Made by a program: the position numbers and the translations under genes. From contig JAUNSQ010000007.1 in NCBI GenBank assembly GCA_030539135.1, positions 1-19,631 on the forward strand: DNA of 19,631 nucleotides. Direction: 5' to 3'. The notes beneath the pieces were generated by a model. The model was not told where the DNA came from. It worked only from the letters and a program-made list of their open reading frames with translations, and did no database searches. Shown in pieces: positions 1-7,378 of the stretch (positions are counted from its first letter, which is position 1; every line of letters starts with the position of its first letter). This DNA comes from Synergistaceae bacterium (GTDB taxonomy: Bacteria > Synergistota > Synergistia > Synergistales > Synergistaceae).

Positions 1-716
1 TCGCGCCTGATGAAGCCGAGCACGACGTCCCTGTTCTTCCATCGCAGGTTCAGCGTATCGTAGGTCATCTTACGCACATAAGGGGCGACCGCGTGGGTTA
101 TCGCGACAGGGTCGGAGATGGCGGGGAACGTCGGCGCGACGAACACGCCGGCCGCTATTCCCGCCTCTTTCAGCTCTTTGAGCGCGGCTATCTTCTTCGC
201 GGGCGGCGAGGCGTAAGGCTCGACCTTGCGGCGGAAATCGTCGTCGAGCGAGCTGAACGAGAATATGACCTTCACGTAGGGGAACTGCCGGAAGAGGTCT
301 ATGTCGCGCGTCACGAGCGCGGACTTCGTGATGACGGTTATCTTCGCCTCGGCGGGGATGAGCTGCTTTAATATGCCGCGCGTTACTTCGGCTTTCTTCT
401 CGTATGGGTTGTATGCGTCGGTCATCGAGCTGAACATTATGCGCTTGCGAAAAATTTTCGCGGGGTCGATAGGCTTCGCGGGGTCCTTCACGTCGAGGAA
501 GTCCCCCCACGGCTCTCCGCGCTCCTCGCCCGACCAGTTGATGCAGGCGGCGTAGCAGTACATGCACTTGTGGGGGCAGCCGACGTATGGATTTATCGCG
601 AAGTCGCCGCCAAGCTTCGTCGCGGAGAGCAGGTTCGCCGCGCGGACATGCCTGACGTTTATCGTTTTGCGTTCGCCCTCCAATTCGCCGCCCCCCTTCG
701 TGATTTTCATAATCAT
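1..716 (-). CDS. Radical SAM protein, SPL (spore photoproduct lyase-like) family, 3' end cut by window edge
   Basis: The reading frame is open from an ATG at 716 to base 1, giving about 238 residues with no stop, so the C-terminus lies outside the window. Residues 47-54 read CPHKCMYC, the CxxxCxxC motif that binds the radical SAM [4Fe-4S] cluster. It is preceded by NPYVG and followed by YA, the arrangement typical of the SPL/Rv2578c-like group. Later segments (ITVITKSALVTRDIDL and VIFSFSSLDDDFRRKVEP) fit the TIM-barrel core of that group. The family cleaves S-adenosylmethionine reductively, but the substrate here cannot be told; DNA repair should not be assumed from the family name. The start is uncertain. 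ATG 716 and ATG 710 are in frame, yet the only strong Shine-Dalgarno (GGGAGG) lies about 20 bases upstream of 716. A TTG about 11 codons in has a G-run before it. The gene is divergent from the TAXI operon. Confidence 0.85.
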   Translation of the reverse strand, partial: MIMKITKGGGELEGERKTINVRHVRAANLLSATKLGGDFAINPYVGCPHKCMYCYAACINWSGEERGEPWGDFLDVKDPAKPIDPAKIFRKRIMFSSMTDAYNPYEKKAEVTRGILKQLIPAEAKITVITKSALVTRDIDLFRQFPYVKVIFSFSSLDDDFRRKVEPYASPPAKKIAALKELKEAGIAAGVFVAPTFPAISDPVAITHAVAPYVRKMTYDTLNLRWKNRDVVLGFIRR

Positions 717-887
717 AACACCGTAAGGCGCTCAACATGCCTCCCGACGGATAAATAACGTGATAATAAACTATTTGGCATAAACTGTAACTTGTCTGAC
801 TGTTTTCACTTTTAATTTTTTATTTTTTAAAGTTTTGAGAGATTTTATCGGGGAAATAATTTTTTTCTTTCGTTATTCCCTCGGCTA

Positions 888-915
888 TTGGCATTTTATA
901 ATCTAATGGTATAAT
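888..915 (+). promoter_or_regulatory. Sigma70-type promoter for the TAXI TRAP operon
   Basis: The -35 hexamer is TTGGCA (888-893) and the -10 is a perfect TATAAT (910-915), with a 16-base spacer in AT-rich DNA. A second TATAAT (897-902) overlaps the spacer without a good -35. Transcription would start near 922, leaving a leader of about 70 bases before the receptor gene at 990. The remaining divergent intergenic DNA (717-887) is AT-rich and shows no other convincing site. Confidence 0.65.
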
Positions 916-989
916 TTTCATGTCAGTTTTAGCCCACTTTTTTCAATATTGGGAAGGTGGAATTTCTAGAAAGAGCGGTGATTTTTATT

Positions 990-1976
990 ATGAAGAAAGC
1001 AGCAATACTCGTTCTTTTGGTAATGGCCCTCGCGTGCGCGGCAATGCCGGCGACGGCGGCTGCGAAGGCCGGATGGCCGGAACAGCTCAAGTTCATGGCT
1101 GGCCCTCCGGGCGGCAACTGGTTCGCGCTTGGCAGCGCCTTCGCAGATATGTGGAGCAAGGGCGTCCTCCAGACGACAAGCAGCTCGGGCGGAGCGGTCT
1201 CCAACATCATCAACTCGGATAACAAGAAGGGCGACTTCGGATTCTCGAACACAGCCATCCTCGGAGCGGCTGCGAAGGGCGAACAGGCTTTCCTTGGCCG
1301 TCCGACAAAGAACGCCGTCTGCATGGCCAACCTTTACACGCAGTACACCTATTTCATCATGCGTAAGGATTTCGCCGAGAAGCACGGCATCACAAAGCTC
1401 GGAGACATCTTCACAAAGAAGATCCCTGTCCGCATGGCTACGCTGAAGCCAGGAACCGGCTCTGAATTCGTCGTTAAGACGCTCTTCCAGAGAGGCTACG
1501 GCATCAGCTACAAAGACATCAAGAAGATGGGCGGCTCGATGGAATTCGCGTCATACTCAGGCGGCGCAGACCTCCTCGCGGACAACCATATCGACCTCTT
1601 CGCGTTCTCGGTCGGCAGAGTAGCCTCGGTCGTCATGAACATCGAGAGCAACACTAAGGTCGTCATCCTTCCGGTCGACGACGACGCGCTCAAAGCCCTT
1701 TCACAGGCTTATGGAACGGTCACCTTCACAGTCAAGCCGGGCACCTACAAATGCGTAACGAAGCCCGTCAAGACAGTCGGCGACTACACATGCGTCGTTA
1801 TCCGCAAGGACCTCCCGGACGATCTCGTCTATGAACTCTGCAAAACAATGTGGAAGAACAAGGCCTCCCTCGCCAAAGCCGTCAAAGACATCGGCGAACT
1901 CAACCCGAAAGAAGCCGTGCCGGCAGGCGTAGCTTCACATCCGGCGGCAGTTAAATTCTGGAAAGAAGCGAAATAA
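990..1976 (+). CDS. TRAP transporter solute receptor, TAXI family
   Basis: This 328-residue periplasmic binding protein captures a small substrate and delivers it to the TRAP permease encoded next. Residues 1-25 form a clear signal peptide: MKK, then a hydrophobic run, ending PATAAA. The mature N-terminus carries a glycine-rich segment (FMAGPPGGNWFALGSAFADM, residues 36-55) matching the start of TAXI receptors, and the length is normal for them. The ATG at 990 was chosen because the signal peptide starts there. In-frame GTG codons at 957 and 978 would add 11 or 4 residues. A GGAAGGTGG run at 952-960 is a strong ribosome-binding site but lies far from 990, so GTG 978 remains possible. The ligand is unknown; glutamate is known for some TAXI proteins but is not shown here. 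Confidence 0.93.
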   Translation: MKKAAILVLLVMALACAAMPATAAAKAGWPEQLKFMAGPPGGNWFALGSAFADMWSKGVLQTTSSSGGAVSNIINSDNKKGDFGFSNTAILGAAAKGEQAFLGRPTKNAVCMANLYTQYTYFIMRKDFAEKHGITKLGDIFTKKIPVRMATLKPGTGSEFVVKTLFQRGYGISYKDIKKMGGSMEFASYSGGADLLADNHIDLFAFSVGRVASVVMNIESNTKVVILPVDDDALKALSQAYGTVTFTVKPGTYKCVTKPVKTVGDYTCVVIRKDLPDDLVYELCKTMWKNKASLAKAVKDIGELNPKEAVPAGVASHPAAVKFWKEAK

Positions 1977-1985
1977 CTACTCTTC

Positions 1986-2029
1986 GGGACAGAGACCCTA
2001 TTGGGTTTCTGTCCCATTTTTCCCTTTTT
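1986..2029 (+). terminator. Terminator-like hairpin between TAXI receptor and permease genes
   Basis: A 13-bp stem (1986-1998 with 2003-2015, one G-U pair) closes a 4-base TATT loop. It is followed by an interrupted T-tract (2017-2029). It stands 10 bases after the receptor stop and about 55 bases before the permease SD, so it probably acts as a partial terminator or 3' stabiliser that lowers permease expression relative to receptor. Confidence 0.8.
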
Positions 2030-2082
2030 GCCAAAATCTCGATATGTTGTGTTTACTCCGACAAAGGAGCGTGTAATCTTAA

Positions 2083-3975
2083 ATGAGAAAATTAACAGGG
2101 ATATCCGACAAAATTATGTACGCGTATATAATCCTGATCGGTTTATTCCATCTCTATACATCTATCTTCGGAGCGTATGAGGCCTTCCTTCAGAGGAACA
2201 TACACCTCGGCCTCGTGCTTCCGCTCGCGTTCATCCTATACCCGATGACGAAGAAGTCGCCTATGGACAGAGTTCCTGTTTATGACTGGGTCTGCGCGGC
2301 TCTCTCATGGCTTCCCGCCATCTACGTGATATTGAATTACGACATGGTCGCCAACCGCATAGTGCAGGTAGACCCCGTCACAGACGCGCAGTTCTACTTG
2401 GGCATACTGCTCTTCGTCCTGCTGCTTGAGGGCACGCGCCGCGTCGTCGGTCTGCCGCTGACGATCATCGCCTTCCTCTTCGCGGCATATATGTTCCTTG
2501 GCGACAAGCTCCCGGGAGCGATGGAGGGTATCGCCTTCCCGCTGCGCGAGGTCGTTGAGGAGATATATCTGACGGACGAGGGCATATTCTCCATGCCGTT
2601 AGGAGTCTCGGCCACGCTGGTCGCGGCCTTCCTAATCTTTGGAGGATTTCTTGAGAAGTGCGGCACAGGCCCGTACTTCATGTCGTTCGCCCAGGCGTTC
2701 ACGGGCACAGCCCCCGGCGGCCCGGCTAACATCGCCGTCATGAGCTCCTGCCTCTTCGGTTCTATATCCGGCTCCGCTGTCGCCAACGTTTACGGCACTG
2801 GCACGTTCACCATCCCGCTTATGAAGAAGATAGGCTATCCGCCGTTCTTCGCCGGGGCGGTCGAGGCGGTCGCGAGTTCCGGCGGCCAGATAATGCCTCC
2901 TGTCATGGGAGCGGGAGCGTTCCTTATGGCATCGTTCCTCGGGCTGCCGTTCTCGGACATCATCATCGCGGCAATCACGCCGGCGCTGCTCTATTACGGC
3001 GCGGTCTTCCTGATGATACGCCTCGAGGCTTATAAGACCGGAATGAAGGGGCTCTCTGAAGAAGACCTCCCACGTAAGAGCGACGTTATGAAAAAGGCAT
3101 ACCTCTTCCTGCCGATACTCGCGCTCGTTTACTTCCTGCTAGCGGGATACACGCCGATGCGCGCCGCCGTCATAGGCATCTTTGTCGCGTGGGGCGTCTC
3201 GCTGCCGCAGAAAGACTGCCGCATGGGCCCGAAGAAGATACTCGACGCTATCTATAGCGGGTGCAAAGGCATGACGCTCGTCTGCGTCGCCTGCGCCACG
3301 GCCGGCATCATCCTCGCCTCTATCTCGCTCACCGGCGTCGGCGTCAAGATCGTCAGCATGCTGCTCAACTTCGTACACATCGCGCCTCCGATGATAGCCC
3401 CGATGATAGGGCTTTTCCTCGTCATGATCGTCTCGTTGATACTCGGCATGGGAATGCCGACGACGAGCGCGTACATCCTGGCCTCGGCGCTCGGCGTCCC
3501 CGTGCTCGCGAAGCTCGGATTCCCGGCTCTCTCGGCCCACATGTTCGTCTTCTACTACGCTATAATCTCGAACATCACGCCGCCTGTCGCGCTCGCGGCC
3601 TACGCGGGGGCTTCGATAGCTGGCTCCGACCCGAACAAGACTGGCTTCTGCGCCTGCCGCCTCGGGTTCCTAGCGTTCGTCACGCCGTTCGCGTTCTGCT
3701 ATGACCCGGGTATCCTGCTCCAGCTCGACTTGGTGGGGAACGTCTACGGCATCATAGCATGCGTCACGGCCTGCTTCGGCTTCGCGTTCGCGCTGATGGG
3801 CTATATCACCAAACCGCTGAAAACATGGCAGCGCGCCGTCTTCGTCGCCTTCAGCGTGATGGCCCTCATGCCGCAGCAGATAGTGACCATCATCGGTTTC
3901 GTCGGAGTTCTCGGCTTCTGGTTCCTCTGCGTGAAAATGACCAAGAAGGACACGCCGACCCCGGCGGCCGCGTAA
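2083..3975 (+). CDS. TRAP transporter permease, fused small and large subunits (4TM/12TM), TAXI-associated
   Basis: A 630-residue polytopic inner-membrane protein in which the DctQ-like (about residues 1-150) and DctM-like (the rest) subunits are joined in one chain, the usual form for TAXI systems. Conserved DctM-type loops are visible: GQIMPPVMGAGAF near 267, GMGMPTTSAY near 453 and ITPPVALAAYAG near 498. The two PP-containing loops belong to the repeated halves of the transport domain. It drives uptake of the receptor's ligand with an ion gradient (H+ or Na+; the sequence does not decide). The ATG at 2083 follows AAAGGAG (2063-2069) with rather long spacing (13 bases). The gene is co-directional with the receptor 106 bases upstream, with a hairpin between, and a strong terminator follows. 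It ends in a short cytoplasmic Lys/Pro/Ala tail. Confidence 0.95.
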   Translation: MRKLTGISDKIMYAYIILIGLFHLYTSIFGAYEAFLQRNIHLGLVLPLAFILYPMTKKSPMDRVPVYDWVCAALSWLPAIYVILNYDMVANRIVQVDPVTDAQFYLGILLFVLLLEGTRRVVGLPLTIIAFLFAAYMFLGDKLPGAMEGIAFPLREVVEEIYLTDEGIFSMPLGVSATLVAAFLIFGGFLEKCGTGPYFMSFAQAFTGTAPGGPANIAVMSSCLFGSISGSAVANVYGTGTFTIPLMKKIGYPPFFAGAVEAVASSGGQIMPPVMGAGAFLMASFLGLPFSDIIIAAITPALLYYGAVFLMIRLEAYKTGMKGLSEEDLPRKSDVMKKAYLFLPILALVYFLLAGYTPMRAAVIGIFVAWGVSLPQKDCRMGPKKILDAIYSGCKGMTLVCVACATAGIILASISLTGVGVKIVSMLLNFVHIAPPMIAPMIGLFLVMIVSLILGMGMPTTSAYILASALGVPVLAKLGFPALSAHMFVFYYAIISNITPPVALAAYAGASIAGSDPNKTGFCACRLGFLAFVTPFAFCYDPGILLQLDLVGNVYGIIACVTACFGFAFALMGYITKPLKTWQRAVFVAFSVMALMPQQIVTIIGFVGVLGFWFLCVKMTKKDTPTPAAA

Positions 3976-4007
3976 ACGATATTTCAATCAACTATCGACA
4001 CAGCAGC

Positions 4008-4040
4008 CCGCCCGGCTTCGTCAAAGACCGGGCGGTTTTT
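4008..4040 (+). terminator. Rho-independent terminator of the TAXI TRAP operon
   Basis: An 8-bp GC stem (4008-4015 with 4028-4035) closes a 12-base loop and is followed directly by TTTTT (4036-4040). It lies 32 bases after the permease stop. There is no T-tract on the minus strand, so it is not an obvious terminator for the convergent cobO. Confidence 0.85.
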
Positions 4041-4081
4041 GTATGCAAAGGAGTTTTGATACTAATTGACGAAGCTCGCGC

Positions 4082-4609
4082 CTAGTATTCCACGCCTTTT
4101 CTCGCGGTAACGCCCCTCTGGAACGGGTGGCGCACCTCGCGCATCTCCGTGACGAGGTCTGCTAGTTCTATGATCTCTGGGCGGGCGTAGCGGCCCGTAA
4201 GTATGAGCTCCAGATCTTTAGGCTTGGACTTCACGAGCGATACGACTTCGTCCAGCGGAATGAGCTTATAGTCGAGAGCGACGTTTATCTCGTCGAGTAT
4301 CAGCATGTCGCATCTCCCGGACGCTATAACGTCCTTCGCCAAGTCAAGCCCGCGCCGCGCTTCGGAGTAGTCCTCCCGCGTCTCTTTTCCTCGGTAGACG
4401 TAGTCGGCGCGGCCCGTCTGGGTAAGCGTGACGCCGGGCAGGAGCTTGACCGTCGCAAGCTCGCCGTAATGGTCCCAGCCCTTCATGAACTGTATTATCT
4501 CAACTTTTGCGCCCTGTCCAGACGCCCTCATGGCGAGGCCGAGCGAAGACGTGGTCTTGCCCTTGCCGTCGCCTGTATAGACATGGACGAGCCCCTTTTC
4601 GCCGAACAC
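4082..4609 (-). CDS. cobO: Corrinoid adenosyltransferase (CobO/BtuR family)
   Basis: A 175-residue cytoplasmic enzyme that transfers the 5'-deoxyadenosyl group of ATP to cob(I)alamin or cobyrinate a,c-diamide, the adenosylation step of B12 synthesis or salvage. The P-loop GDGKGKTT is at residues 13-20 and Walker B (MLILDE) at 102-107. The family segments TGRYARPEIIELADLVTEM (138-156) and HPFQRGVTARKG (161-172) are present, and the length is normal. The start is GTG at 4609, immediately after the TAA of the upstream protease gene; its SD (AAGGG) is inside that gene, so translation is likely coupled. No other cobalamin gene is nearby. It converges on the TRAP operon. Confidence 0.95.
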   Translation of the reverse strand: MFGEKGLVHVYTGDGKGKTTSSLGLAMRASGQGAKVEIIQFMKGWDHYGELATVKLLPGVTLTQTGRADYVYRGKETREDYSEARRGLDLAKDVIASGRCDMLILDEINVALDYKLIPLDEVVSLVKSKPKDLELILTGRYARPEIIELADLVTEMREVRHPFQRGVTARKGVEY

Positions 4610-4612
4610 TTA

Positions 4613-5560
4613 TTTGCCCTTCTTGACCGTCGATTTCTTTGTCGCGGTCTTCTTTGCTGTTTTCTTCGCCTTTGCCTTAGCCTTTTTCGCGGCCTCGGCT
4701 TTCTTTGCCGCTTCCGCTTTCTCTATGGCTTCGGCCTTCCTCTCCGCTTCGAGTTTCGCGGCCTCTTCCCTCTTCATCTGTTCGAGCTTCGCGTCTATGT
4801 CATACTTGCCGTCTTTCGTCCTCGGCTCGTATGTCTCGGGCTTGACGGCGGGCTGTTCCGGCTGCGCCGTCGGCTGTTCGGGCAGCGCTTCCGTCTGCGG
4901 CTGCGCCGTCTTTTCGGAACCGTCTGGGAATTTGGCGTTGGGCTCTAGCTCCAATATCGCGTTCCTGATGTGGAGGAGGCGGCGCTCATCGGGCGGGTGA
5001 GAGTTGAACCCGCTCGGCTCCGTCTTCCCGACCTTGTTGGCCATTGTCTGTAAAGCCTTGTAAAGCCCTACGGGGTCCTCGCCATTTTCGTGGGCGAGTT
5101 TCACGGAGTAGTCGTCCGCCTCGACCTCCTGTTCGCGGCTCCATCCGGCGGACGCCAAGTTCGCGCCCACATTCGCCGCCGTGCTGGCTATCCCGCTTCC
5201 GAATATCTCGCCGAGTATCGTCGCGGCGACAGAGAGGCCGACAGACCTTTTGACCGTGCTCTGATAGTGGCCGAGCTTCGCGTGCCCCGCCTCGTGCGCG
5301 AAGACGCCGTAGAGCTCTGATTGGGAGTCGAGAAGGTCGAGAAGACCCGTCGTGACCGTGACGGAGTTTCCGTTCGCGACCCACGCGTTGGGGGCGCTCT
5401 CCTCCTTTATCGAGAAGGGCAGGCTCGTGAGCTCCGTCGCCTTAGCGACCCGCTCCCATACGGCCTTAGCCTCGGCGTGGGAGAGCTTCGCCTCCGCCGG
5501 CGGCGCGGACAATACCAGCGCGGCGCAGAGGAGAAGGATAAGTCTATTTTTTAGGACCAT
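4613..5560 (-). CDS. Secreted M48-family zinc metalloprotease with Lys/Ala-rich C-terminal tail
   Basis: The stop codon is 4610-4612. The protein has 316 residues: a signal peptide (about 1-24, ending PPAEA), an M48 peptidase domain (about 25-205) and a low-complexity tail. Catalytic HEAGH is at 89-93. The third zinc ligand is E145 within EVEAD (145-149), and SHPPDERR (187-194) is the usual closing motif. It resembles BepA/LoiP-type periplasmic proteases that act on misassembled envelope proteins; that role is inferred. Residues about 213-245 are Pro/Gln/Glu-rich, and 262-316 form a charged helix turning into a histone H1-like Lys/Ala/Thr tail, which is unusual. The ATG at 5560 was chosen because GGAGG sits 8 bases upstream; an in-frame ATG (5566) is too close to that SD and TTG 5578 is unneeded. 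It abuts cobO. Confidence 0.92.
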
Positions 5561-5607
5561 GGTCATTACCTCCGGCAAAACGATTTTGATGTGTTCCTAC
5601 CATATAT

Positions 5608-5638
5608 ATCATATTTTAATATAAATCCGCCTCGTCAA
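5608..5638 (-). promoter_or_regulatory. Putative promoter of the M48 protease-cobO pair
   Basis: On the minus strand TTGACG (5638-5633) and TATGAT (5613-5608) are separated by 19 bases, longer than ideal, in a strongly AT-rich stretch. It lies between the nudC stop and the protease start, which supports separate transcription of this pair. Confidence 0.4.
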
Positions 5639-5648
5639 ACCGTCGAGA

Positions 5649-6410
5649 TCAGGAATACTTTTTGACAAACGCCTCTATCAGGCGCGCCGATATGCTCACG
5701 CCGCGGTAATATTCAGGTATCTCGTCCGGCGAGAACCATCCGACGTCGACAAGCTCCGTGCCGTCCGGCGTGAGGTCTCCGCTCTGCCATTTCGCTGTGA
5801 AGCCCACCATCAGAGAGTGGGGGAACGGCCAGGGCTGGCTGCCGAAGTATCTTATGTTATTCACCTTTATCCCAGCTTCTTCAAATATCTCGCGGCGGAC
5901 GCAGTCCTCAAGGCTCTCGCCCGGCTCGGCGAACCCGGCTAGAACGCTGTAGCGTCCATTGGGAAATCCCGCGTTATGGCCCATCAGGAGTTTGCCGTCC
6001 TTCACGACCGACACTATGACGGCGGGGCAGATCACGGGGTAGGTGTATTCTCCGCATTCCTCGCAGCGCAGCGCAGACTCCGCGCCGTCGTAGCGGTTCC
6101 TGCCGCCGCAGGCGCCGCAGAATTTATGCGAGCGCTGCCAGTCCATGATATGGAAGGCCTTGCCTATGCGGAAGAACATTTCTTCGCCGACGAGCGTCCA
6201 GACGGTCCGGCGCTCGAAGAGCGTATATCAGTCCGGTACTCCCGCGTCAGGGTCAAGCTCCGCCCAAAGGTCTCCGTTCGGCGCGTCTCTGTCGACCGGC
6301 CCGCTGTTCACGAAAGCGTCCGCCATCACCGCGCCGCGCTCCTCGGGCGGACACGAGCCGTCGTCCCTCAAGAGGACCTTTCCGCGCTGGAACAAAAATA
6401 ATTTTCTCAC
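5649..6410 (-). pseudogene. nudC: NADH pyrophosphatase / NAD-decapping Nudix hydrolase (NudC) with one in-frame TGA
   Basis: A full-length NudC frame runs from GTG 6410 to TGA 5649-5651 (253 codons; E. coli NudC has 257 residues) but contains one in-frame TGA at 6228-6230, codon 61. Both sides read as NudC. Codons 1-60 give the N-terminal domain, and after the TGA the frame continues YTLFERRTVWTLVGEE into the domain linker. The zinc ribbon follows (Cys 98, 101, 116, 119), then a perfect Nudix box at 159-181 (G...E...REIFEEAGI) and the NudC signature SQPWPFPHS (191-199). NudC splits NAD(H) and removes NAD caps from RNA. GTG 6410 has a strong SD (GGAGGAGG) and overlaps the ppx stop as GTGA. A 176-residue product could restart at ATG 6179 with ribbon and catalytic core intact, but its SD is weak. 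Nonsense mutation or sequencing error is likeliest. Confidence 0.85.
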
Positions 6411-7321
6411 GCCGAAGGCCCCTCCTCCGTCATCAGGACATGGCGCAGCCCCCTGTCGCTGACGACGACCTCACCAGCCCCGCAGAGTGACATCGCGGCT
6501 CGGACGATGCACGCGCCCGCGAGTATGATCTCCGCCCTGTCTGGGTCGAGGCCGACAATTTTACGGCGTTCGTCGAACGTCTTAGACGCAAAGTCCGCAA
6601 TCTGCGCGTCCACGTCCGCGAGGGAGAGAACGAAACCCTGCACCTTCTCAGCGTCGTAGACCGAAAGCCCCTGCTTTATCGCGGCCATGCTCGTGATGTT
6701 CCCGCCCATGCCGATGAGCAGCGCGCCGCCCACAGATATCCCTCCGTCGGAGATCTCGCGCGTTATCGCGCTCTGCCCTTTCGCCAGCTCCTCTCGCGAA
6801 AGCGGCGAGTGGGAGAAGTATTCCTCCGTTATGCGCACAGCTCCGATGTTGACGCTCTTCGCAAACGTGATCCTGCCATTTTCGCCAAAGACGAATTCCG
6901 TGCTTCCGCCTCCAGTGTCGAACGTTAAGGCCTTTGACGACGCCGCGCCCGGTATGCCGGATATTGCGGCGAGGTAAGAGAGCCTTGCCTCTTCGTCGCC
7001 GGAGATGATATCAACATCTAAATTAGTCAGTTCTTTAACACGCTTTTTAAACCTAAAACTGTTCGTCGCGGAGCGCAGGGCCATCGTTCCAACGATCGTT
7101 ATTCGCTCCGCCCTTGCCTCTTTCGCCTCGTCGACGTACTCACGGACACATCTCGCGTTGCGCTCCAGCGCCTCCTCGTTTATAAATCCATTCTCGCGCA
7201 TCTTTTCGCCGAGCCGCTTCACGCTGCTCACGTCGCGCAGGACTTTCACGTCCCCGCCCTCGACGTCGGCGATACAGAGCTTGACCGAGTTGGTACCGAC
7301 ATCTATCACCGCTTTGATCAT
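6407..7321 (-). CDS. Ppx/GppA-family phosphatase (exopolyphosphatase or pppGpp phosphatase)
   Basis: A 304-residue member of the ASKHA-fold Ppx/GppA family, which hydrolyses terminal phosphates of polyphosphate and/or pppGpp. The N-terminal phosphate-binding motif DVGTNSVKL starts at residue 7. The catalytic-glutamate region ISGDEEARLSYLA is at 106-118, DTGGGSTEFV at 135-144, and the C-terminal SDRGLRHVLM matches the family. It is the short two-domain form, without the HD-like extension of E. coli Ppx, so polyphosphate versus pppGpp cannot be decided. One family glycine motif reads GMGGNITSMAA, with Asn where Thr is common. ATG 7321 is preceded by GAGGTGAG. The stop overlaps the nudC start by four bases, so both form one operon from the promoter at 7342-7370. 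Confidence 0.93.
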   Translation of the reverse strand: MIKAVIDVGTNSVKLCIADVEGGDVKVLRDVSSVKRLGEKMRENGFINEEALERNARCVREYVDEAKEARAERITIVGTMALRSATNSFRFKKRVKELTNLDVDIISGDEEARLSYLAAISGIPGAASSKALTFDTGGGSTEFVFGENGRITFAKSVNIGAVRITEEYFSHSPLSREELAKGQSAITREISDGGISVGGALLIGMGGNITSMAAIKQGLSVYDAEKVQGFVLSLADVDAQIADFASKTFDERRKIVGLDPDRAEIILAGACIVRAAMSLCGAGEVVVSDRGLRHVLMTEEGPSA

Positions 7322-7341
7322 TCAGCTCACCTCTCACGCAA

Positions 7342-7370
7342 ATTATGCAACAATCTCAAGCAAATAACAA
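7342..7370 (-). promoter_or_regulatory. Promoter of the ppx-nudC operon
   Basis: Read on the minus strand, TTGTTA (7370-7365) and CATAAT (7347-7342) have an exact 17-base spacer. Transcription would start near 7335, giving a very short leader that begins close to the SD of ppx. The -35 lies inside the inverted repeat 7357-7378, suggesting control by a DNA-binding protein. Confidence 0.55.
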
Positions 7371-7378
7371 TTTGCTTG
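7357..7378. repeat. Perfect inverted repeat overlapping the ppx -35 (operator candidate)
   Basis: CAAGCAAAT (7357-7365) and ATTTGCTTG (7370-7378) are exact reverse complements with a 4-base spacer. The size and symmetry suit a dimeric regulator, and the position over the -35 suits repression. No T-tract typical of a terminator follows on either strand. Confidence 0.6.

Noticed and set aside
70..738. Long minus-strand frame starting ATG 738 right after GGGAGG
   Set aside because: Its translation is Arg-rich without any motif, while the overlapping frame from 716 has the radical SAM CxxxCxxC and family sequence. The SD is only one base from this ATG.
3139..3540. Several 100-190 residue antisense frames within the TRAP permease genes
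   Set aside because: Their His/Arg/Asp-rich translations are typical shadows of GC-rich membrane-protein codons.
6228..6410. Treating the 60-residue frame before the TGA as a separate small gene
   Set aside because: It is in frame with the Nudix part, supplies the expected NudC N-terminal domain, and the joint length equals a normal NudC.
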